Below, piece by piece: positions 44,129-53,194 of a stretch of 64,000 bases of DNA. Position 1 is the stretch's first letter. Every line of letters begins with the position of its first letter. Source of the DNA: an uncultured Bdellovibrionales bacterium (lineage in GTDB: Bacteria; Bdellovibrionota; Bdellovibrionia; Bdellovibrionales; UBA1609); assembly GCA_938002015.1 (NCBI GenBank), contig CALLAU010000022.1, positions 1 through 64,000 of the forward strand, given 5' to 3'. A model generated the notes under the pieces. The model did no database searches. It saw only the letters and a program-made list of their open reading frames with translations, and was not told where the DNA came from. The translations under genes were made by a program, and so were the position numbers.

Positions 44129-44449
44129 ATGGCTCAAGACCAAAGTCAGTCAGACTTAAACATAGATGACCAGCTAAAAACCAAAGAACCCTCATTATAT
44201 AAAGTTCTTCTTTTAAATGATGACTTTACTACCCAAGATTTTGTCATAAAAGTACTCACCCAGTATTTTTATAAAAGTGAGGATGAAGCCTTTAAAATCA
44301 TGGTCAAAGTGCATAACGAAGGTAAAGGCTTAGCAGGGATTTTTACAAAAGACATGGCCGAAACAAAAATGTATCTTGTTCACCAGGCTGCAAAAGAAAA
44401 CCAGTTCCCTCTTAAGTGTATTATGGAACCTTTAGAAGGTGAGGATTAA
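44129..44449 (+). CDS. clpS: ClpS adaptor of N-degron proteolysis
   Basis: The 106-residue cytosolic adaptor has the core YKVLLLNDDFTTQDFVIKVL and HNEGKG segment, followed by the conserved AETK and CIMEP end. ClpS delivers N-degron substrates to ClpA-ClpP. The ATG follows an AAGGAGAG site. It is 5 nt upstream of clpA, the classical pair. Confidence 0.95.
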   Translation: MAQDQSQSDLNIDDQLKTKEPSLYKVLLLNDDFTTQDFVIKVLTQYFYKSEDEAFKIMVKVHNEGKGLAGIFTKDMAETKMYLVHQAAKENQFPLKCIMEPLEGED

Positions 44450-44454
44450 TTTTT

Positions 44455-46638
44455 ATGTTCGATCAAAGCTTACAAAAAGCACTTCACCAAGCATCATTAA
44501 AAGCGAGAAAAAATAAAAATGAATTTATTACTTTAGAGCACTTTTTACTAGGAACACTCCACTCAAAAGAAGTTAAAAAAATCTTTAACGAAGTTTCTGC
44601 TGATACAAATGAAATCACTAAAAACTTAGATGCTTTTATAACAAAAAACCACCCGACTATTAGCAGACTAGATTCTAATTATAACCCTGAACCAACAATC
44701 GGTCTTCATAGAAGTATTGATAGAGCTTTAAAGCAAGCTCAATCTGCTGAAAGAAACCTTGTAACCGTTTTTCATGTTTTACTAGCGATGTTTGAAGAAG
44801 AAGAGTCCTATGCTGTTTTTTTAATGGAAGAAGCAGGCCTCTCTCCCTTGGTCTTTATGGAGCATATTTCTGAAGGAAAACATGGAGAAGGAACTCAAAA
44901 CTCAAAAGATAAAGATCCTTTAAAAACTTTTTGCACTCACTTAAATACTAAGTTTCAAAAAAACTTATCTAATCCACTCATAGGAAGAAAAAAAGAAATC
45001 AATCGTATTTTTGAAATTCTCTCCAGAAAAACAAAAAATAACCCTTTGTTAGTTGGAGATCCTGGAGTTGGAAAAACCGCAATAGGAGAAGGGATTGCTG
45101 AGTTAGTTGAAACTAAAAAAGCTCCAGAGAAGTTTAAAAACTTAGATATTTACGGCCTTGACCTTACATCCCTTTTAGCAGGCTCTAAATACAGGGGGGA
45201 TTTTGAAAACAGATTAAAATCTCTTTTTAAATCTTTAGATGAAAAAGAAAACCCTATGCTTTTTATTGATGAAGTCCACTCTATTATTGGAGCCGGCTCT
45301 ACTTCAGGAAGTAATGTAGATCTTTCTGGTCTTTTAAAGCCTGCTCTTTCTGGAGACCATATAAAGTTTGCTGGATCTACAACTTATTCTGAATACAGAA
45401 AACACTTTGCAAAAGATGCCGCTCTTTCAAGGCGCTTTCAACCAGTCTTTATTGATGAGCCGACAAAAGAAGAGTGCTTAGAGATCCTAACAGGACTTAG
45501 AAAATCTTTTGAAGACTTTCATAAGTTAAAAATCAATGATGAGGCTTTAAAAGCTTGTGTAGATTTAACAGGAGACCATGTCCTTGATAGAAAGTTCCCT
45601 GATAAAGCTATAGACTTACTTGATGAAACTTGTGCTCATATTTCTGTTTTAAAAAAATCTTCAAATATTAATGCTCAAGACATTAAAGAAACTCTTAAAA
45701 GGCTTTATAAAGTGTCCTCTGAAGCCGTAAGCTCGAGTGCTCAAGACAAAGTCTTAAAACTTAAAACTGCTTTAAAGACGAAGATATTTGGACAGGACCA
45801 AGCAGTTGAAAAAATTGTCTCTAGAATGCTTGTGGCTTACTCCGGCCTAAGCCATAAAGAAAAACCTCTTGGCGCTTTTTTATTTACAGGCCCTACTGGT
45901 GTTGGAAAAACAGAGCTTTCAAAACAGTTAGCAAAAACTCTTGATATTCCTTTTACCAAATTTGATATGAGTGAGTATATGGAGAAGCATTCTGTTGCAA
46001 AACTCATCGGAGCCCCTCCAGGATATGTTGGACATGACGATGGCGGCAGGCTAACTGATGAAGTATCAAAAAATCCTCACTGTGTTCTTCTTTTAGATGA
46101 AATTGAAAAAGCTCATCCAGATGTGATCAATGTTTTACTTCAAGTAATGGACTCTGGAGTTTTAACAGACTCTCTAGGAAAGAAAACATACTTTAAACAA
46201 TGTATTCTTATTATGACTTCAAACTCTGGCGCAAAAGAAGCTCAAAAAGGTAGTATTGGAATTTTTGAAGCCTCAAGCTCTGATTTTTCTGAAAAAGCTA
46301 TTAAGAATTTCTTCTCCCCTGAGTTCTTAAACAGACTCACATCCATCGTGCATTTTAAACCTTTGGAAAAAAAGCTTTTAGAAACTGTAATTGAAAAGTT
46401 TTTAAATAACCTTAAAAACGAATTAACCGAGAAACAAATCAGTTTAAGCTGGGACAAAGCCACAGTTTCTTGGATTAGGGAAAAAGGTGAAGAAGAGAAT
46501 ATGGGAGCAAGGCCGTTTGAAAGATTTATTGACCAATACGTTCGTGTTCCTATTGCAGAGAAAATTTTGACAGACTCTAGCCTAAAGAACCTTAAAATTG
46601 AGCAAAATAAGGATGGACTTAATATAGTTAAAGGCTAG
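44455..46638 (+). CDS. clpA: ClpA AAA+ unfoldase
   Basis: The 727-residue protein has the double Clp-N domain (about 1-150), an AAA-1 module with Walker A GDPGVGKT (Lys207) and an AAA-2 module with Walker A GPTGVGKTE (Lys485), and a D2-small C-terminal domain. Also seen are DEVHS and LLLDEIEKAHPD Walker B motifs, and the pore loop GAPPGYVG. With ClpP it degrades substrates delivered by ClpS. It has no middle domain, so it is ClpA rather than ClpB. clpP is not in the window. Confidence 0.96.
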   Translation: MFDQSLQKALHQASLKARKNKNEFITLEHFLLGTLHSKEVKKIFNEVSADTNEITKNLDAFITKNHPTISRLDSNYNPEPTIGLHRSIDRALKQAQSAERNLVTVFHVLLAMFEEEESYAVFLMEEAGLSPLVFMEHISEGKHGEGTQNSKDKDPLKTFCTHLNTKFQKNLSNPLIGRKKEINRIFEILSRKTKNNPLLVGDPGVGKTAIGEGIAELVETKKAPEKFKNLDIYGLDLTSLLAGSKYRGDFENRLKSLFKSLDEKENPMLFIDEVHSIIGAGSTSGSNVDLSGLLKPALSGDHIKFAGSTTYSEYRKHFAKDAALSRRFQPVFIDEPTKEECLEILTGLRKSFEDFHKLKINDEALKACVDLTGDHVLDRKFPDKAIDLLDETCAHISVLKKSSNINAQDIKETLKRLYKVSSEAVSSSAQDKVLKLKTALKTKIFGQDQAVEKIVSRMLVAYSGLSHKEKPLGAFLFTGPTGVGKTELSKQLAKTLDIPFTKFDMSEYMEKHSVAKLIGAPPGYVGHDDGGRLTDEVSKNPHCVLLLDEIEKAHPDVINVLLQVMDSGVLTDSLGKKTYFKQCILIMTSNSGAKEAQKGSIGIFEASSSDFSEKAIKNFFSPEFLNRLTSIVHFKPLEKKLLETVIEKFLNNLKNELTEKQISLSWDKATVSWIREKGEEENMGARPFERFIDQYVRVPIAEKILTDSSLKNLKIEQNKDGLNIVKG

Positions 46639-46748
46639 GACCTTGTTTTTTCTTTTTTTATTACCAAGTTATAAAAGATGTTAAACAGTTTTGTTTTTCG
46701 GTGTAGAACTAGAAAAACAGATCACCCCTTTTAAAGGAGTTACTTTAG

Positions 46749-47660
46749 ATGTTTGGAATTTTAAGAAGAATCCTATCATTTGCTTCATTAAACATAGCTT
46801 TAATGCTTACTTTTTATGCTATAATTAACTTGCTTCCTATTAAGCCAGGTTACTATAACCAACTATTAATATTTTACGCACTAGCTGGTTTTGGGGGCGC
46901 GTTTATCTCACTCCTGCTTTCAAGGTGGAACGCTAAAAGAAGCATGGGGGTTCAAGTTATTGACCCAAAAAACACGAGAAACGAAACCGAGCGCTGGCTA
47001 GTTGATACAGTTCATGGCTTTGCAAGGCAGTCACGCTTTAAAAAGATGCCTGAAGTTGGTATTTATCAAGGGCAAGAGTTAAATGCTTTTGCTACAGGTC
47101 CTTCAAAGTCTAAAAGCTTAGTGGCAGTATCAAGTGGGCTCTTAAACTCCATGACTAAAGATGAAGTTGAAGGGGTTTTAGCTCATGAGGTTGCGCACAT
47201 TAAAAACGGAGACATGGTCACAATGGTCCTTTTAATGGGTACAATAAATACTCTTGTTATGATCGTTGCTAGGATCTTAGCTGATATGGCTATATCTGCG
47301 ATGTCTAAAGACAATAGAGGCGGAAGCTTTTTCATGCGTATGATGCTCTATCAAGTCTTTGCAGGCGTTTTAGGTATCCTTGGCTCAATTATTACAAGTA
47401 GTTTCTCTAGAAGAAGAGAGTTTAGAGCTGACTCTGGTGGAGCACGCTTAGCTGGAAGAGATAAAATGACTAAAGCCTTAGAAAGGCTTCAAGCTCAAAG
47501 CTTTCCTCCACAAAATGAGCAACAGATTAAAGCAGCCTCTGCTATGCAGGCTCTTAAGATTTCAAGTGGGAGAAGAGGTGAAGGTTTTTCACTAAGAAAG
47601 CTCTTATCTACACACCCTCCTTTACAAGATAGGATAAGACGTTTAAAAACCGGGAGATGA
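46749..47660 (+). CDS. htpX: Membrane metalloprotease HtpX
   Basis: The 303-residue inner-membrane M48 protease has the zinc motif HEVAH (146-150) in VLAHEVAHIKNGDMV. The third ligand region is FRADSGGARL. Hydrophobic segments lie at about 10-30, 38-58, 158-180 and 195-217. HtpX removes misfolded membrane proteins. The start follows AAAGGAG. The stop overlaps the ATG of the transporter gene by 4 nt (ATGA). Confidence 0.96.
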   Translation: MFGILRRILSFASLNIALMLTFYAIINLLPIKPGYYNQLLIFYALAGFGGAFISLLLSRWNAKRSMGVQVIDPKNTRNETERWLVDTVHGFARQSRFKKMPEVGIYQGQELNAFATGPSKSKSLVAVSSGLLNSMTKDEVEGVLAHEVAHIKNGDMVTMVLLMGTINTLVMIVARILADMAISAMSKDNRGGSFFMRMMLYQVFAGVLGILGSIITSSFSRRREFRADSGGARLAGRDKMTKALERLQAQSFPPQNEQQIKAASAMQALKISSGRRGEGFSLRKLLSTHPPLQDRIRRLKTGR

Positions 47661-48574
47661 TTCTCTCTCAACGCACACAAGGTCTTTTATACGCCACAGG
47701 AACTGCTCTATGCTGGGGAGTTCTAGCAATTCTTCTAAAACACTCCCTTTCATTTACCGATTCAAAAACTATTATAGCATTTAGAATGATCTTTGCTTTT
47801 TTAATGCTTCTCCCCTATCTGGTTTTAACTCAAAAAAATGCCTTTAAAGTTTTTAAAAACTTCTCCTTTCTAGCTCTACTTGCAGCAGTTGGGCTTGCCT
47901 ATAACTACTTTGGCTTTATGACTGGAGTTGCCTACACAGGAGCTTCAAACGCGCAAATCATGATCCAGTCAGGCCCTATTATTCTTATGTTAAGTGGTTT
48001 TTTATTTTTTAAAGAAAATCCAACAAAGCTTCAAATTTTTTTCTTACTTATTGCCGGCATAGGCTTTTTTCTATTCTATAAAGATCAAGCAACACTCATA
48101 GATGCAAAAAAACTTATTGCTGGAAACTTTTGGATTCTCTCAGGAGCGATCACATGGGTTTTTTACTCTATCATCACAAAAAAACTTACAAAAAAAGAGT
48201 TTAGCCCTCAGGAGCTAAACTTATTTGTTTATTTTATCTGCGCACTCATACTTTTAACAGGTGTTGATTTTAAAGGGCTGCCTAACCTTAACTTTGGAAA
48301 CTGGATTTATCTTGTCTTTCTAGGAGCTAATACACTAATAGCTTATGGCTGCTTTGGAGAAGCTTTAAAAAGAGCTCCAGCTTCACAGGTTTCTGTTATT
48401 ATTTCCATGAATCCAATTCTAACTCTTTTAATTATTGCTTTTTTAGGGCCCTACTTTGATTTTATTCCTAAAGAACCTCTAAATTTAACCGGCTATATAG
48501 GAGCTTTTCTTGTTATAACCGGCGTGATTTGCTCGATTGTTTTTGCAAGAAAAGTAAGTTTAACTAGCGACTAG
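47657..48574 (+). CDS. EamA-family (DMT) permease
   Basis: The 305-residue membrane protein has ten hydrophobic segments arranged as two EamA domains. The N-terminal half has GTALCWGVLAILLKHSL and GAITWVFYSIITKKLT starts the second domain. The second half contains APASQVSVIISMNPILTLL, a family feature. It probably moves amino acids, nucleobases or other metabolites, but the substrate cannot be told. The start overlaps the htpX stop by 4 nt. Its end overlaps the trypsin-like gene end by 11 nt (convergent). Confidence 0.85.
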   Translation: MILSQRTQGLLYATGTALCWGVLAILLKHSLSFTDSKTIIAFRMIFAFLMLLPYLVLTQKNAFKVFKNFSFLALLAAVGLAYNYFGFMTGVAYTGASNAQIMIQSGPIILMLSGFLFFKENPTKLQIFFLLIAGIGFFLFYKDQATLIDAKKLIAGNFWILSGAITWVFYSIITKKLTKKEFSPQELNLFVYFICALILLTGVDFKGLPNLNFGNWIYLVFLGANTLIAYGCFGEALKRAPASQVSVIISMNPILTLLIIAFLGPYFDFIPKEPLNLTGYIGAFLVITGVICSIVFARKVSLTSD

Positions 48575-49496
48575 CTCTTGCAGCTCTAACCTTTTCTCTA
48601 AAGTCTTCAGAACTCACATATGTAACCCATTCAATATGATTACTCACAGCTGTAAAAAAAGTATGGTCTCCACACTCTCGATTAAGAGAAAAACTTGTTA
48701 TTCCAACTAAGAATGTCTCACCAGACGCACTCTCTTTTACTAGAGGGCCGCCACTATCACCAAAGCATGTGTTTGATGCAAAGCCATTAGTAACTCCAAT
48801 AACTCTTAAATCTTCTTGAGCTTTTTTTACAAAACTTAAATAACTTATAAATTTCGGATCTTCAGGGTCAAAATCAGCATCACTTTTCTTAATATCCTCT
48901 GCAAGTCCCGCGAAAACTTCATCAAGCTTTGCATCACCCATTAGCTCTAGGGGAGATGTTTTTTGAAGTTGTAGTGGAGAACTTGAAAAGTTTGTCTGCC
49001 CCCAACCCGTTGCATAAAGCTCATTGTTTAAATCATCAAGTAATTCACGTAACTCCTCTTTAGGAGCTATTCTTATTGGTTCTAAGTTTGGAATAACATC
49101 AAAATCGATTTCTTGAGAAAGGTTAATAACAGCTATGTCATAAAAATTTTCAGTCTTATGCTTTGAATGAGTAATTATTGACTCAACTTTAGGAAGACTC
49201 ATAAGGTCATCTTGATGACCCGTTCCTATCACTCCTCCACCATAAATTTGAAACGCAAAGCCCTCATCTACACAGTGTGCAGCTGTTACAACAGTTCTTG
49301 AATCAATAAGACTTCCGCCACAAAAGTGCTGCCCCCATCTTTGAAGAGAAACTTGCCAAGGGTGTTTTGACAACTGGCTTGCTACACCATTTACTATTTT
49401 TGATGAGTATGAAAAGTCTTCTACATAAGACTTATTTGAATCTGAACATGCTGCTGTCAAAAATAGAACGGAAAATAATACTGCAAGTGTCTTCAT
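48564..49496 (-). CDS. Trypsin-like serine protease lipoprotein
   Basis: The 310-residue protein has lipobox LTAACS (lipidated Cys17). After a short propeptide the chymotrypsin fold begins at IVNGV (34), with CGGSLI, catalytic His74 in VTAAHC, Asp120 in YDIAVINL and Ser248 in CFGDSGGPLV. The S1 pocket region GITSFS suggests trypsin-like or unusual specificity (no clear Asp189). A linker of about 35 residues (ELMGDAKLDEVFAG) is an extra insertion. It is divergent from the LysR gene, which may control it. Confidence 0.9.
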   Translation of the reverse strand: MKTLAVLFSVLFLTAACSDSNKSYVEDFSYSSKIVNGVASQLSKHPWQVSLQRWGQHFCGGSLIDSRTVVTAAHCVDEGFAFQIYGGGVIGTGHQDDLMSLPKVESIITHSKHKTENFYDIAVINLSQEIDFDVIPNLEPIRIAPKEELRELLDDLNNELYATGWGQTNFSSSPLQLQKTSPLELMGDAKLDEVFAGLAEDIKKSDADFDPEDPKFISYLSFVKKAQEDLRVIGVTNGFASNTCFGDSGGPLVKESASGETFLVGITSFSLNRECGDHTFFTAVSNHIEWVTYVSSEDFREKVRAARASR

Positions 49497-49706
49497 TGAC
49501 TCCCCTTTTAATAAAAACTACACGCATAGTATGGAAAACCAGCTCTTAAGGAAAATGAAAAAAGATTAAATCGTGTACAAAAATACCACCGGTTCCAATC
49601 TAAGACTTACTGGTTTTATTAAGCCCCAGTCTGGAACTTTATAATTTGACAGTATTTAATGCATAACTATAACCTATGTTTATATCAACTTACATAGGTG
49701 TAAATA
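49497..49706. promoter_or_regulatory. Divergent control region with dyad operators for the protease and LysR genes
   Basis: TTGACA (49646-49651), a 16-nt spacer and TATAAC (49668-49673) give a good plus-strand promoter for the LysR gene. A perfect dyad ACCTATGT (49672-49679) and ACATAGGT (49692-49699) with a 12-nt loop overlaps the -10 end and the AGGTG ribosome site. A second, imperfect dyad spans 49592-49637 (GTTCCA, AGACT, AGTCT, TGGAAC) upstream of the -35. LysR proteins often bind such sites and control a divergent gene. Confidence 0.55.
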
Positions 49707-50537
49707 ATGCTCCCGAATTCTACAGACTTAAAATACTTTCTTGAAGCCTACAAAGTCGGCAATATATCAAGAGCTTCTGAACGTCTTGGCATCACACAAC
49801 CAAGTTTAAGCTTAGCTATTAAAAGGCTTGAAGAGCTCTTAAATTCTAAACTTTTCATACGCTCTAAAGGAGGTGTGCTTGCTACTGAGCAAGGCCATCT
49901 TCTTGCTAAAGATACGGAAGCACTTCTTATCCAGTGGGAAAGCATAGGTAACAAAACAAAAAACTCTCAAAACTTAGTACAAGGCAATATCAAACTTGGC
50001 TGCCATGCTTCTGTAGCACTTTATTCGCTTAATCCATGGTTTAAAAAACTTTTAAAAGAACACCCTGAACTTAGTATTGATTTTTCACACAAGCTCTCTA
50101 GAAAGGTCGCTGAAGAGGTCATCTCCTTTAAAACGGATATTGGAATAGTAGTAAATCCCATTAAACACCCTGATTTAGTCATAAAGCATTTATTTGATGA
50201 TGAAGTGACACTTTGGAGATCTAAGCTTCAAAATATAAATGAAGACACCTTGATTTACGACCCTGATCTTAATCAAGCTCAATCTCTTTTAAAAAATCTT
50301 AAAGTAGATTTTAAAAGACAAGTAAAGTCTTCTAACTTAGAAGTCATTTCTCAACTTACTAAAATAGGCTCAGGAGTAGGAATCTTACCAGGAAGAGTTG
50401 CAGGGCCAGACCTAGTCCCCTACAATTCTAGTATTAAGTCATTTAAAGATCGGGTTTGTCTCATATACAGAGGGGATAAACCCAAAACAAAAACTTTAAT
50501 GACAGTAGTTGAGGCTTTACTAGGGAACTTAAAATGA
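49707..50537 (+). CDS. LysR-family transcriptional regulator
   Basis: The 276-residue regulator has an N-terminal winged-helix DNA-binding domain with ISRASERLGITQPSLSLAIK and LFIRSKGGV. The C-terminal effector domain starts near 90 (IKLGCHASVALYSL). The effector is unknown. It is translationally coupled to the lytic transglycosylase (ATGA overlap) and is divergent from a protease, so both may be targets. The ribosome site lies within a dyad, a possible autoregulatory feature. Confidence 0.88.
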   Translation: MLPNSTDLKYFLEAYKVGNISRASERLGITQPSLSLAIKRLEELLNSKLFIRSKGGVLATEQGHLLAKDTEALLIQWESIGNKTKNSQNLVQGNIKLGCHASVALYSLNPWFKKLLKEHPELSIDFSHKLSRKVAEEVISFKTDIGIVVNPIKHPDLVIKHLFDDEVTLWRSKLQNINEDTLIYDPDLNQAQSLLKNLKVDFKRQVKSSNLEVISQLTKIGSGVGILPGRVAGPDLVPYNSSIKSFKDRVCLIYRGDKPKTKTLMTVVEALLGNLK

Positions 50538-52420
50538 AAACGCTCTTAATTTCATTCATATTAGTTTTATTAAGCACCCATGTAAATGCAAAGAGTCTTT
50601 ATTCTTTTAAAACAGCCTCTAACAAAAAATGCTCAGGTAGCTTTCCTGATAGAAAATATCAAAACACTTTTGAAGACAGCATTAAACTTTACTATTTGTA
50701 CTCTTGCTTTCCACTTGAAAGTATTAGAAACGTTCATCCGGCACAACAAAAATGGCTTTTCCCTGAATTAGTTAAAATACCAGTAAAAAAGAATTTAAAC
50801 CTGCAGGAAAGACTTGATATTGTACTTGCACTTGACCCTTATTTAAAAAGAAAGTCTGAAAAAGAAAAAAGCCTTTTAAATATCATAAGTCTAAAAAAAG
50901 CTTTTGGAATACCTGTAAAACAGGAAATGACTAAACTCTTTAACAATTACCCAAGTCACAATTTAAACAATGAAAGCGAAAAAGCTGCTAAAGATTATAA
51001 CCGCAGAGGGCAAAATAAAAAAGCTCTACAGATTTTAAAGAAACTATTAAAAAAAGAATGGAGAAGATCTAAAAAAATATCTCTTTATAGAGAGATTGTT
51101 AAGACTCAAAAAAACATTAAACGAGATTCTGATTACCTAAGGTATTCTCAAGAACTCACAGACCTAATTTACAGACAGTTTCGCAAAAAAAGATCTCATA
51201 AAAATAGACAAATCTATCTTACAAGCGGCTTACAAAATATTCGGCGCATTTGGACTTACAGCTCAACTCAAATTGCGCTTGATAAGCTTAATGCACTTAT
51301 TAAATACCACTGTAAAAGAGGTTTTGATTGCTCTGAACACTTTTGGATCAAAGGTAGAATCCTAGAAGAGAAGCTTAGGTATAGTGATGCACTATACTGG
51401 TTTTCTAGAGCTGTTACATCAACAAAACGATCACACTCTGAATATCAAAATAGGCTCTGGAACTTAGCTTGGCTAACCTATAAACATAAGGGTGCTGAAC
51501 AAGCAAAAAAAGTTACTTTAAAACACATTAAAAAAATAAAAGAAAAAGATGTCGGTTCAAAAATCTATTTTTGGCTTTCAAAATGGGATCCAAAAGAATC
51601 AGCAAAATACGAAAAACTAATTAGGTTGCACCACCCGCTAAGCTTTTACTTATGGGGTAAGCTTGCTTTAAACCAAAAAATTAAGATCAAGACATACTCA
51701 AATAAGCAAATTAAGAAGATTGCTAAGAAAAATTATGAAAAAAACCTCTACACCTTATATGATCTTCAAGAAAACTCTTTAGCTAGAGCATACGTAAAGC
51801 AGGTAGAAACAAATAAGAGGACTTATGGTTTTAAAAAGAATATATCTTGGAAGAAACTTAAAGCACTTACAGGTTTATATGCTGATTTACTCCTAGATCT
51901 AGAAGCAAAGAACATCAAACCTGAAGAAAGCCTCTTCTTCTTTTTCTCAAGAGGTTATGAAGCAGAAGTTACAGCAGCAACTAAAGCGTTTGGTATCGAG
52001 AAAAACCTTCTTTGGTCTATAATAAGACAAGAATCAAATTTTGATACTTACGCTAGAAGCTGGGCTGATGCATTCGGCCTTACTCAGGTTCTTGCAACAA
52101 GAGCCCACGATTATTATAAGGCTGTTGAAAAAGTTGATAAGAAAGTTAATCCCTTTAATCTTTATCAGCCAGAGTTAAATACTCGAGTTGGTGCCTGGCT
52201 TATTAAAGAAAACCTTGTATTTTTTAATGGAGAGCTCCCGCTAACAATTGCCGCTTATAATGCTTCAAGAAAAAAAGTAAATGAGTGGAGAGAACGTTTT
52301 TATAAGAATGGAGACTGGCTCACCTTAATTGAAGAGATTACCTACAGAGAGACGCGAAAGTACGTAAAGCTCGTTTCACGAAACCTTGAAGTTTATAAAG
52401 AGCTTGAAAAAAATAAATAA
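50534..52420 (+). CDS. Soluble lytic murein transglycosylase (Slt-like)
   Basis: The 628-residue periplasmic protein has a signal peptide (cut after VNA, residue 19). A long alpha-superhelical region (about 100-460) is followed by the catalytic SLT domain starting near 488 (GIEKNLLWSIIRQESNFDTY), with Glu500 as the acid catalyst. FGLTQVL and AAYNAS complete the motif set. It cleaves peptidoglycan to anhydromuropeptides. The gene overlaps the LysR stop by 4 nt. In a predator lineage it could remodel prey walls, but this is only inference. Confidence 0.9.
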   Translation: MKTLLISFILVLLSTHVNAKSLYSFKTASNKKCSGSFPDRKYQNTFEDSIKLYYLYSCFPLESIRNVHPAQQKWLFPELVKIPVKKNLNLQERLDIVLALDPYLKRKSEKEKSLLNIISLKKAFGIPVKQEMTKLFNNYPSHNLNNESEKAAKDYNRRGQNKKALQILKKLLKKEWRRSKKISLYREIVKTQKNIKRDSDYLRYSQELTDLIYRQFRKKRSHKNRQIYLTSGLQNIRRIWTYSSTQIALDKLNALIKYHCKRGFDCSEHFWIKGRILEEKLRYSDALYWFSRAVTSTKRSHSEYQNRLWNLAWLTYKHKGAEQAKKVTLKHIKKIKEKDVGSKIYFWLSKWDPKESAKYEKLIRLHHPLSFYLWGKLALNQKIKIKTYSNKQIKKIAKKNYEKNLYTLYDLQENSLARAYVKQVETNKRTYGFKKNISWKKLKALTGLYADLLLDLEAKNIKPEESLFFFFSRGYEAEVTAATKAFGIEKNLLWSIIRQESNFDTYARSWADAFGLTQVLATRAHDYYKAVEKVDKKVNPFNLYQPELNTRVGAWLIKENLVFFNGELPLTIAAYNASRKKVNEWRERFYKNGDWLTLIEEITYRETRKYVKLVSRNLEVYKELEKNK

Positions 52421-52755
52421 AAATCTTTAAAGAGTAAAAATTAAGAATCACTTACATTGCCTAAAAAAGTGTTGCCATATGTATGCACTTTAATTCTTAA
52501 AAAGTTAACACACTCCTTATTCTTTACCCTAAAAGCATTTCATAAAATTTATTATGTTACTTTAAATCTAGCCAAGTCCAATTAAAGTACCTCTAAAGCC
52601 AATATGTCATTTATTTTTACAAATTTTTAAACTTTCTCCTACCAATATAAGACTGTCTTAAATCAAGAAAAACTATCTATAAATTTTAACTTACCTGCAA
52701 ATACATCTAGAATATTATTTAAGTAAGTACACATAGAAAGTAGCAGAGGTAGTAC
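52421..52755. other. 335-bp intergenic with nested inverted repeat, no gene seen
   Basis: No gene was found. TTAAGAAT (52441-52448) and ATTCTTAA (52493-52500) bracket AAAGTG (52466-52471) and CACTTT (52486-52491), giving a bulged hairpin with CATATG in the loop. It starts 20 nt after the transglycosylase stop. No T-run follows. Promoter-like AT-rich sequence lies before 52756, but no clear boxes are identified. Confidence 0.5.
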
Positions 52756-53187
52756 GTGAAGTTATATAAAATCATTTCAATCATAGCAGGTTTTGTTCTT
52801 ATTTGTCTTTTTCAAAATTGCTCTCGAGTAACAAATGAGGTTCTCTTATTCTCAACCTCAAACCATGCAATGGAAATTAACTCCTCTCATTCAAAATTAG
52901 AACAAAAATTAATCGTAAAAAGTAAGATAAAAGGTGAGATACTTAAAGTTGCAAGTAGTACTGATATTAACTTTAAAACTTTTAGAGAAATTCTCTATAT
53001 TATAAATGATAAAAATGGAAAACTTATAAAGCTTAAATTTAAAGACAATAACGTTCCAAAAGAACTTAATACAGGCCAAAGAGTTCGGGTTTCTGGCAAG
53101 GAACTTAATATTGATTACTTTGAAGTTGAAAGTACTGAGCTGATCACAAGCGAGTATGAGGAAGAAAAAACCGTATCAGCCTTATAA
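52756..53187 (+). CDS. Small lipoprotein with possible OB-like fold, unknown
   Basis: The 143-residue protein starts with GTG after AGAGG. The signal peptide ends in lipobox LFQNC (lipidated Cys22). The mature part, about residues 55-135, alternates strands as in OB folds: GEILKVASS, YIINDKNGKLIKLKF, TGQRVRVSGKEL and YFEVES. The acidic C-terminus is EEEKTVSAL. I do not recognise a family. It is convergent with the merR gene. Confidence 0.55.
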   Translation: MKLYKIISIIAGFVLICLFQNCSRVTNEVLLFSTSNHAMEINSSHSKLEQKLIVKSKIKGEILKVASSTDINFKTFREILYIINDKNGKLIKLKFKDNNVPKELNTGQRVRVSGKELNIDYFEVESTELITSEYEEEKTVSAL

Positions 53188-53194
53188 ACTTTAC

